Part shown: piece after piece, positions 1-5,017 of the stretch
Layout: every line of letters starts with the position of its first letter
How positions within the stretch are numbered: position 1 is the stretch's first letter
Assembly: GCA_012727825.1 (NCBI GenBank)
Contig: JAAYGH010000048.1
Coordinates: 1 to 5,017, forward strand
Direction: 5' to 3'
Source of the DNA: Trueperella sp.
GTDB taxonomy: Bacteria; Actinomycetota; Actinomycetes; Actinomycetales; Actinomycetaceae
Length of the DNA stretch: 5,017 bases
The notes under the pieces: model-generated
Seen by the model: only the letters and a program-made list of their open reading frames with translations
Databases searched by the model: none
What the model was told of the DNA's origin: nothing
Program-made: the position numbers and the translations under genes

Positions 1-642
1 CATCTGCCCGAACACGTCCGCATCGATCACGTGCGCCGTCTCTGGAGTCTTTGGAAGAACGACGACGACGATGTTCGCCTTCTCGAGCAGATCGCCAGGA
101 TCACCGAGGGGACGGACCGTCTCAAAACCGGCGCGATGTCTTCCCGAACGCGACAGTCCATCGACCCGTCCGACGAATGGCTGGAGCAACCGAGCCGTCG
201 CTGAGCCTATCCGCCCTGTACCGATGACGACGGCGCGCATTCCCATCGCAGATTCGTCCTCGCCAGGCCACCATTCGGCGTCGTTCTCTTGGGCTTTAAA
301 CCGGTTGAGTTCGCGCACGTGTGCAAGAACGGTCGCCACCACGAATTCGCCAATGCGGTGCGGCATCGTGCCAACCGTGTGCGTGAGGCGCGCACCCGTC
401 GCAATAAAATCGTCAAACAGCTCGTGGAAGAGGTCCACGCCCACCGTTCCCGCATGGAACCATCGAATGTTCGACGCCTCGGGGGTGATCGGCGGGCGCG
501 TTCCCACCCAGCTGTCTGCCCATGCGAGATCCTCTAGGCATAAGTCTGTGAACGGTACGTACCGGGTTTCGAGCATGTCGCTGAGAGACTCGGATAGAAA
601 TTTATAGCGAGCCTCGGTGATGAGTAAATGACGTGGCTTCAC
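1..642 (-). CDS. D-isomer-specific 2-hydroxyacid dehydrogenase, GhrA-like (partial, C-terminus beyond window)
   Basis: NAD(P)-dependent oxidoreductase of the D-2-hydroxyacid dehydrogenase family, which interconverts 2-oxoacids such as glyoxylate or hydroxypyruvate and D-2-hydroxyacids in the cytoplasm. Only the first 214 codons are present; related enzymes have about 300-330 residues. Visible parts are the N-terminal substrate-domain half with HAGTVGVD at residues 63-70, the linking helix HRIGEFVVATVLAHVREL at about 95-112, and the Rossmann entry GTGRIG at 141-146. SRSG follows at 164-167 where NAD-specific members have an acidic residue, and LPKTPET lies at 196-202. The catalytic Arg, Glu and His lie outside the window. 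The GTG start overlaps the TGA of the phosphodiesterase gene (GTGA). It has only a weak ribosome binding site, so translational coupling is likely. Family assignment is firm. The GhrA-like label rests on the LPxTPET and SRS signatures, and the substrate is unknown. Confidence 0.9.
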   Translation of the reverse strand, partial: MKPRHLLITEARYKFLSESLSDMLETRYVPFTDLCLEDLAWADSWVGTRPPITPEASNIRWFHAGTVGVDLFHELFDDFIATGARLTHTVGTMPHRIGEFVVATVLAHVRELNRFKAQENDAEWWPGEDESAMGMRAVVIGTGRIGSATARLLQPFVGRVDGLSRSGRHRAGFETVRPLGDPGDLLEKANIVVVVLPKTPETAHVIDADVFGQM

Positions 643-1427
643 CGGCGTCCAAATTTCTCTTCAATAACGTTGGTGGCGAGAGTCGGCTCGTCAGTGATCA
701 GGCCGTCGACCCCGAGGTCGAGGAGCTTCACCATGTCCGCTTCCTCGTTGACGGTCCACACGTGAACAGCAAGCCCTCGCGAATGTGCGAGGCCGATAAA
801 CACATCGTTGATGATCTCGACGTTCTTGAAAAACTCCGGCACCTGCACGGCTTCCACCCCACGCTCCGGTCCGGGTAGGCGATACAGTGCTGCCCGCCGC
901 AACGTCTTCGGACCGGTGGCAGCCGCAACAAGGCGCGCGATTGCGGATGTGCCCATTGAGGAGCGAACACCCGGGACCTTGCGGCGCATGTAGGCAAGGC
1001 GCGTCTCGCTAAAACTCGCGAGGGACACGCGCTCGAGCGCATTGTGCCGTTTAATCGTCTGGGTCATTGGCCTAGCGACGCCGTTGTGCTTCGCGTCGAG
1101 GTTGAACACAAGGTCAGGAAACTCTTCGAGTAGCTCATCGAGAAGGACAATGCGATTGCCGGAATGGTCCTTAACTTCCTGAAGGTCGTTCCAGGTCCAA
1201 TCCGAAATTTTGCCAGTAGCTTCGGTGACTCGGTCAAGGATCGGATCGTGGAAAACGACCACGGCTCCGTCAGCGGTCGCGTGACAATCCGTTTCGATGT
1301 AGCGAAAGCCGCTGTCTCGCATGGTGCGAAACGCTTCAATTGAATTCTCGGGGACCTCGTTTCCGCCGCCGCGATGGGCGAGGACAACGGGCATCTCGCC
1401 AATCTTCCACAGTCTTTCACGCACCAT
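639..1427 (-). CDS. Glycerophosphodiester phosphodiesterase (GDPD family)
   Basis: Metal-dependent TIM-barrel enzyme that hydrolyses glycerophosphodiesters to an alcohol and sn-glycerol 3-phosphate, linking phospholipid turnover to glycerol metabolism. The 262-residue protein spans the whole family fold. It shows the catalytic HRGG at 18-21, PENS at 26-29, metal ligands E45 and D47 (ETD), the second catalytic His H60 in FHDP, LDRVT at 64-68, NLDAK at 109-113 (Asp111 where Glu is usual for the third metal ligand), WTVN at 224-227 and the closing GVDGLITDEP at 239-248. There is no signal peptide or membrane segment, so it is probably cytoplasmic. An ATG at codon 12 (base 1394) is an alternative start: it has GGAAGA eight bases upstream and leaves only four residues before the HRGG motif. 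The gene follows the M23 gene by 53 bases and overlaps the dehydrogenase gene by 4. The native substrate cannot be told from sequence. Confidence 0.93.
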   Translation of the reverse strand: MVRERLWKIGEMPVVLAHRGGGNEVPENSIEAFRTMRDSGFRYIETDCHATADGAVVVFHDPILDRVTEATGKISDWTWNDLQEVKDHSGNRIVLLDELLEEFPDLVFNLDAKHNGVARPMTQTIKRHNALERVSLASFSETRLAYMRRKVPGVRSSMGTSAIARLVAAATGPKTLRRAALYRLPGPERGVEAVQVPEFFKNVEIINDVFIGLAHSRGLAVHVWTVNEEADMVKLLDLGVDGLITDEPTLATNVIEEKFGRR

Positions 1428-1428
1428 T

Positions 1429-1462
1429 GCGCCAGCCTAACAGAGGCGTGGAAGGCCACGTG
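1429..1462 (-). promoter_or_regulatory. Possible extended -10 promoter for the phosphodiesterase gene
   Basis: The minus strand of the 53-base gap reads TGTTAGGCT about 7-15 bases before the ATG at 1427. This fits an extended -10 element (TGn followed by TAnnnT). Only six bases separate it from the ATG, so initiation would fall at or very near the A of the start codon and give a leaderless message. A poor -35 match (TTCACG) lies about 19 bases further upstream. This is pattern matching only. Read-through from the M23 gene would also explain expression, and if codon 12 is the real start the message would have a short leader. Confidence 0.3.
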
Positions 1463-1480
1463 AACGCGACGAGAGTGCGC

Positions 1481-2437
1481 TTAGCAGAGCTCCGAAACGT
1501 CAACTGCACCGAGCTTCGCGAGTGTTTCGAGCGGGTTCAATATGTGATCCGTCGAGCCATCTTCCGACGACAGTCCGTGGCCTTCATGAATCTCAAAGTG
1601 GAGATGCGGGCCAGTGGAACGGCCATTCGAACCGACGTCGCCAATGTGCTGGCCAGCCTTGACCTCATCACCGAGTTTGACGTGCACGCCGTCGTCGTAC
1701 ATGTGGACGTGCCACGACGTGTACTTTTCACCATCGATCTCGTGTGCGATGACGATAAGGTTCGCGGAGCGGCCATCGATGCCCTCTCCCGCGTGAATAA
1801 CAGAGCCATCGGCCATCGCGTATATCGGAGTGCCAACGGGCGCGGCGAAATCCTCGCCAAGGTGCTGAGACGGCGTCCGGGTGAACGGATCGTAGCGCCA
1901 GCCAAAACTCGACGACAGATTGTAAGAGCCAGCACTCATCGGGTTGACAACGTACTGCTCGTCATCAACGAATGCGGAGACCAGAGAATTTGCGCCTTTT
2001 TGCACATCGCACTGGACGGTTGCTCCAGACAGTTCACGCTCGAGACCGAAGTAGCGCGCGGAATCCGCGGCACCGTCTGCCTTCTTCAGCGAATCGGGAA
2101 CAGTGGGCTCGATGGTCGAGATAGTCGCCTGTTCGGGCTCCGTAGGGCCCTGAGCTGCGAGTGCGTCGTCGATGCCGGAAAAAGCAATCACGGAGGCGGC
2201 TGAGCCGACCATTGCGAGAGTTGCAAGGCTTGCCGTGGCGGTCGCAATCGTACCGCGCGTCAGTTCTGGCCACGACGGGCGCGATCTCAATGCGGAGGGT
2301 TGTGCGCCCTTGACCGGCTCAATCTCGGCCGTCGGCGCGGAATCTGTTAAATCTTCAGCTGATTCGACTCGTTCGGCTGCTTCACGTTGGAGTCGGATCT
2401 CTTTACGGGATGGACGCTTCTTCGTAGTGCTCGACAA
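1481..2437 (-). CDS. M23 family (LytM-type) peptidoglycan endopeptidase with N-terminal membrane segment
   Basis: Zinc metallopeptidase that cuts peptide cross-links of peptidoglycan outside the membrane. The predicted 318-residue protein has a basic cytoplasmic N-terminal stretch (KKRPSRKE, about 5-12), an acidic linker, one hydrophobic segment at about 62-87, a possible signal peptidase site ALA|A at 92-95, a variable region, and a C-terminal M23 domain from about 173. The domain shows SSSFGWRYDP, H192 and D196 in HLGEDF, H245 in HVHMY, and H278/H280 in GPHLHFEI, so the zinc site is complete. The TTG at 2437 is chosen because GGGAAGGGAGAA sits about eight bases upstream. The frame stays open to another TTG at 2470, which lacks such a site and would add 11 residues. 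Two cysteines, C143 and C318 (the last residue), are both predicted extracytoplasmic and could pair. It may stay anchored or be released. It has its own upstream region and is probably transcribed separately from the CNNM pair. Confidence 0.93.
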   Translation of the reverse strand: MSSTTKKRPSRKEIRLQREAAERVESAEDLTDSAPTAEIEPVKGAQPSALRSRPSWPELTRGTIATATASLATLAMVGSAASVIAFSGIDDALAAQGPTEPEQATISTIEPTVPDSLKKADGAADSARYFGLERELSGATVQCDVQKGANSLVSAFVDDEQYVVNPMSAGSYNLSSSFGWRYDPFTRTPSQHLGEDFAAPVGTPIYAMADGSVIHAGEGIDGRSANLIVIAHEIDGEKYTSWHVHMYDDGVHVKLGDEVKAGQHIGDVGSNGRSTGPHLHFEIHEGHGLSSEDGSTDHILNPLETLAKLGAVDVSELC

Positions 2438-2443
2438 CCGCGC

Positions 2444-2455
2444 TTCTCCCTTCCC
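2444..2455 (-). promoter_or_regulatory. Strong ribosome binding site deciding the M23 start
   Basis: The minus strand reads GGGAAGGGAGAA, a purine-rich run containing two near-matches to the Shine-Dalgarno core. The downstream copy (GGGAG) is eight bases from the TTG at 2437. No comparable run precedes the other in-frame TTG at 2470. This favours the shorter product. Confidence 0.7.
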
Positions 2456-2503
2456 ACAAACCGGTGGCAATGATTCGCCAGAGTGCCCGGCGCAAACTCA
2501 ATG

Positions 2504-2541
2504 GTAACGGTTTGATAACATTCGCGCCACTTGTTTGTTAC
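2504..2541. promoter_or_regulatory. Cluster of GTAAC-like elements upstream of the M23 gene (possible operator)
   Basis: On the plus strand GTAAC (2504-2508) and ATAAC (2515-2519) form a direct repeat with 11-base periodicity, one helical turn. A third copy in the opposite orientation (GTTAC, 2537-2541) lies 22 bases from the second. AATG at 2500-2503 and CATT at 2519-2522 frame the first pair symmetrically. Such spacing suits a dimeric response regulator. In several actinobacteria MtrA controls cell-wall hydrolase genes through direct repeats of similar type, so an MtrA-like site is a reasonable guess, but the regulator is not encoded in this window. The elements lie 67-104 bases upstream of the TTG at 2437. 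No convincing -35/-10 pair could be placed. Confidence 0.35.
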
Positions 2542-2670
2542 GCACGTAGCGCGGCGTTCGTGTGAATCGAGTCATGTTCAGCGATTTTGCAATGAGGGAC
2601 GGGAACGCAAGCCCTGCGAAGGCGCCTAACGAACCAGCTACCGACCCGCACAGGTATCCATTTTGGGTGG

Positions 2671-3699
2671 TTACTTCTGCATCGCGTCGCGGACTTCTCC
2701 CACGAGTTCTTCGAGGATGTCTTCCAGGAAAAGAACGCCTTCGACCGTCCCGTTAACAGAGACGGCGGCGAGATGAGTACCGTCCTTTTGCATGGATCGG
2801 AGTGCGGTTTCCACTTCGTCCTGAGAATCCGCGAGCGACATCTTGCGGATCTTCCATGGCGCCAGCGGCTCATCACGGCGCTCTTCGGAGATGTCGATGA
2901 TGTCCTTCAGGTGGATGTAGCCGACCAATTCCTGTTGAACTTCTACCGGGTAACGGGAGAAGCCCGTGCGAGCAATGTCGAGTTCGACCTCGGCGGGAGT
3001 CGTGATCGGGCTGACTGTCACGAGCTCGGACGTGGGCACCATGAGGTCACCCGCAGTGAATTCAGAGAATTCGAGTGCTGAGGAAATGAGGCCGACGTCA
3101 GCGTCAAGGACACCCGCCTTCTTTGACGCGTTGACGATTGACGCAACTTCGTCCACGGTGAATGCGGCACCCACCTCATCCTTCGGTTCGAAACCGAAAA
3201 GCGAAATGATGCGGTTCGCAAACCAGTTAAGCGAGTGCACGATAGGGAGAAGGATCTTTGAGATGGCCACCAGAGGCGGCACGAGAATATAGGACACCTT
3301 CTCCGGGGTGGTCACTGCGAGGTTCTTCGGAACCATCTCGCCAAGCACGACGTGCAAGTAGACGACGAGCACCAGTGCACATACGATCGCGATCGGGTGG
3401 ACCATCCCTTCCGGGATTCCGATATAGCTCAGCGGACCCTCGATCCAATGTGCGATAGCAGGCTCGGAAATCGCGCCAAGCGCGACCGAACACACGGTGA
3501 TTCCCAACTGGCATGTTGCGAGCATGAGGGTCACGTTCTCGAGAGCATACAGGGTCGTTTTCGCCGACTTCTTGCCCTGCTCAGCAAGGGGTTCGACACG
3601 TGAGCGGCGAGCGCCCATGACGGCGAACTCTGCCCCCACAAAAAACGCATTGATGGCAAGAAGTACAAACGTCACAACGAGTGCTGTACCGATACTCAT
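2671..3699 (-). CDS. CNNM transmembrane domain/CBS-pair protein ("hemolysin" family), short form without CorC_HlyC domain
   Basis: Integral membrane protein of the CNNM/DUF21 family, whose studied members move or sense Mg2+ and related divalent cations; the hemolysin name is historical. The 342-residue protein has the CNNM domain at about 1-180 (NAFFVGAEFAV at 17-27, ATCQLGITV at 61-69, LGEMVPKNLAV at 119-129) with hydrophobic segments near 5-27, 58-78, 98-120 and 136-165. A CBS pair follows at about 218-270 and 284-336. It ends a few residues after the second CBS (LEDILEELVGEV), so it lacks the C-terminal CorC_HlyC domain of its upstream partner, and the usual DEYGG loop of CBS2 is replaced by VNGT. 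The ATG overlaps the partner's TGA (ATGA). GGGAG lies ten bases upstream, inside the partner's coding sequence. The natural stop and intact frame argue for a real short paralogue rather than a truncation. A heteromer with the upstream protein is likely but inferred. Confidence 0.93.
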   Translation of the reverse strand: MSIGTALVVTFVLLAINAFFVGAEFAVMGARRSRVEPLAEQGKKSAKTTLYALENVTLMLATCQLGITVCSVALGAISEPAIAHWIEGPLSYIGIPEGMVHPIAIVCALVLVVYLHVVLGEMVPKNLAVTTPEKVSYILVPPLVAISKILLPIVHSLNWFANRIISLFGFEPKDEVGAAFTVDEVASIVNASKKAGVLDADVGLISSALEFSEFTAGDLMVPTSELVTVSPITTPAEVELDIARTGFSRYPVEVQQELVGYIHLKDIIDISEERRDEPLAPWKIRKMSLADSQDEVETALRSMQKDGTHLAAVSVNGTVEGVLFLEDILEELVGEVRDAMQK

Positions 3700-5006
3700 G
3701 ACTCTTCAACTCCCGATATGCGGACCTGCTCGATCCGGCGGCCGTCCATTGTTTCGACCACGGCGCACACCCCGTTGTCCACGCATTCATCGCCGACCGC
3801 GGGCATTCGCCCTAGGCGAGCCATCATCCAGCCTCCCACGGTCTCCCACGGGCCATCTTCTGAAATATCAAGACCCATTTCGCGGGAGACTTCGTCTGGA
3901 CGCATCGATCCCGGAATCAACCACTCCCCTCCCGCAACGATACGCGTGCGGGCACGGCGGCGATCGTGTTCATCGGCCACGTCGCCAACAATTTCTTCGA
4001 CGGCGTCTTCGAGGGTGACGATGCCGGACGTTCCACCGTATTCATCAACGACGATCGCCATTTGCAAGCCTTCAGCCCGCAGCTGCACAAGCAGTGGAGC
4101 GAGTTCGATCGTCTCCGGAACCTGGGTGGCCTCCACAAGCAGCGACGACGACGTGACTGGCACGTCCTTGCGCGATTCGTAGGGCACGGCGATTGCCCGG
4201 CGCAAATGTACAAAGCCTCGAATATCGTCCATATCTTTGCCAATCACCGGGAACCGCGAATGGCCTGTTTCGCGGGCGAGCGTCACGACGTCGGCGGCGG
4301 AAGCGTCCGCCGGAAGAACAGATGCCCGGGTGCGATCGGTCATAATGTCGACAGCGGTCAGCGCTCCAATATCAATGGAGCGCACGAGCAGACGCGCCGT
4401 GGACACATCGAGCGTGCCCTCCTGAGCTGACCGGCGCACAAGAGCCGAGAGCTCAGTGGCAGAACGGGCGCCAGAAAGTTCTTCGGCTGGCTCGATTCCA
4501 AACCTGCGCAAAATCCAGTTGGCAGTCTCGTTAAGCACAACGATGAGTGGCTTGAAGATCGTTGTGAAAACACGAAGTGGAAATGAGACGAGAGCAGCCG
4601 TATTGAGTGGCTCCGCTAGTGCCATATTTTTCGGAATGAGTTCGCCAAAGAGCATCGACAAGAGGTTCGTGATAATAAAAGCGAGAGTTGCTGCGACACC
4701 GACGGACGCGGCCGTCGCCATACCCTGATTTGAAAACACTCTCTCGAACATGTTTTGCAAGGGAGCTTGCGCAACATAACCCAACAGGATGGTGGTCAGA
4801 GTAATACCAACCTGGCACGCCGAAAGCTGGAGGGAAAGATTATGCAATGCCTTGTTGACCGACTGAGCCTTGGTGTCCCCTGCACGAGCACGGTCATCGA
4901 CCGTTGCTGGATCGAGAGCGACGAGCGAAAACTCAGCGGCGACGAATAGTGCATTTCCTACAATGAGAATGAGGCCGATGCCTAGCAGTATAAAGTCAGT
5001 GCCCAA
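3696..5006 (-). CDS. CNNM/CBS/CorC_HlyC family transporter ("hemolysin" family, Mg2+/Co2+ efflux type)
   Basis: Membrane protein with the full family architecture in 436 residues. The CNNM/DUF21 domain is at about 1-185, with GNALFVAAEFSLVAL at 17-31, LSACQVGITL at 61-70 and FGELIPKNMAL at 120-130, and hydrophobic segments near 4-30, 60-80, 97-119 and 138-165. CBS1 is at about 220-272. CBS2 is at about 288-342 and has the signature DEYGGTSGIVTLEDAVEEIV at 321-340. The C-terminal CorC_HlyC domain is at about 352-432. Studied relatives export or regulate Mg2+ and similar cations, with the CBS pair binding nucleotide. The chosen start is TTG at 5006, preceded by AGGGG five bases upstream. The frame stays open to the window edge, so an earlier start outside the window cannot be excluded, but the first residues already match the usual beginning of the family. 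It is the first gene of a coupled pair. The exact ion is unknown. Confidence 0.93.
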   Translation of the reverse strand: MGTDFILLGIGLILIVGNALFVAAEFSLVALDPATVDDRARAGDTKAQSVNKALHNLSLQLSACQVGITLTTILLGYVAQAPLQNMFERVFSNQGMATAASVGVAATLAFIITNLLSMLFGELIPKNMALAEPLNTAALVSFPLRVFTTIFKPLIVVLNETANWILRRFGIEPAEELSGARSATELSALVRRSAQEGTLDVSTARLLVRSIDIGALTAVDIMTDRTRASVLPADASAADVVTLARETGHSRFPVIGKDMDDIRGFVHLRRAIAVPYESRKDVPVTSSSLLVEATQVPETIELAPLLVQLRAEGLQMAIVVDEYGGTSGIVTLEDAVEEIVGDVADEHDRRRARTRIVAGGEWLIPGSMRPDEVSREMGLDISEDGPWETVGGWMMARLGRMPAVGDECVDNGVCAVVETMDGRRIEQVRISGVEES

Positions 5007-5011
5007 GCCAT

Positions 5012-5016
5012 CCCCT
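5012..5016 (-). promoter_or_regulatory. Ribosome binding site of the full-length CNNM gene
   Basis: The minus strand reads AGGGG five bases before the TTG at 5006. An ATG lies between them (5011-5009) but is out of frame with the gene, so the TTG is the better start within the window. The promoter is beyond the window edge. Confidence 0.5.
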
Positions 5017-5017
5017 A

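Noticed and set aside
71..607. Plus-strand open frame of 178 codons
   Set aside because: Antisense to the dehydrogenase gene, whose family motifs run through the same bases; the translated product is a low-complexity Ser/Arg/Pro-rich shadow.
1447..1460. Short inverted repeat CGTGG-N4-CCACG between the M23 and phosphodiesterase genes, considered as a terminator
   Set aside because: Only a five-base stem and no following T tract on the minus strand; too weak to call.
1340..2203. Long plus-strand open frame of 287 codons
   Set aside because: It lies wholly antisense to the M23 and phosphodiesterase genes, has no recognisable domain and no good ribosome binding site, and is explained by the codon bias of the genes on the other strand.
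2438..2670. A ydaO-type (c-di-AMP) riboswitch, common before actinobacterial cell-wall hydrolase genes, or a tRNA
   Set aside because: The conserved sequence blocks of that riboswitch and a tRNA cloverleaf could not be found on either strand, and the gap is short. A covariance-model search would settle it.
2538..2876. Minus-strand open frame of 112 codons reaching into the intergenic region
   Set aside because: Most of it is an alternate frame of the short CNNM gene's 3' end, and it has no recognisable domain.
3497..4018. Plus-strand open frame of 173 codons across the junction of the two CNNM genes
   Set aside because: Both overlapped genes show clear family motifs on the minus strand; the product is Arg/Pro-rich with no domain.
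1..5017. A new defence, mobile or accessory system
   Set aside because: All five genes belong to well-known housekeeping families. There are no direct repeats flanking a segment, no integrase or transposase, no CRISPR repeats and no marked base-composition break.

Overview
The window looks like a chromosomal housekeeping segment from a moderately GC-rich actinobacterium. The evidence is the use of TTG and GTG starts, a long/short tandem pair of CNNM-type membrane proteins of the kind known from mycobacteria (Rv1842c/Rv1841c-like), and the style of the secreted M23 peptidase. A member of the Actinomycetaceae or a neighbouring family is possible, but the genus cannot be fixed from this sequence alone.

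All five genes lie on the minus strand, so transcription runs from high to low coordinates. In that order they are: (1) 5006-3696, a full-length CNNM/CorC-HlyC family protein; (2) 3699-2671, a shorter CNNM-CBS paralogue that overlaps the first gene by 4 bases (ATGA); (3) after a 233-base intergenic region, 2437-1481, a membrane-anchored or secreted M23 (LytM-type) peptidoglycan endopeptidase; (4) after 53 bases, 1427-639, a cytoplasmic glycerophosphodiester phosphodiesterase; (5) 642 to the window edge, the first 214 codons of a D-2-hydroxyacid dehydrogenase, overlapping the phosphodiesterase stop by 4 bases (GTGA).

This suggests three expression modules. The CNNM pair is translationally coupled and probably forms a membrane divalent-cation (Mg2+-type) transport unit. 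The M23 peptidase has its own upstream region, which carries spaced GTAAC-like repeats that could be an operator. The phosphodiesterase and dehydrogenase form a coupled metabolic pair, with a possible promoter just before the phosphodiesterase start.

No mobile element, CRISPR array, tRNA, rRNA or recognisable riboswitch was seen, and nothing here amounts to a new defence or other accessory system. The points most worth a second look are regulatory (the repeats before the M23 gene, and the possible leaderless start of the phosphodiesterase gene) and structural (the shortened CNNM partner, and the cofactor fingerprint of the dehydrogenase).
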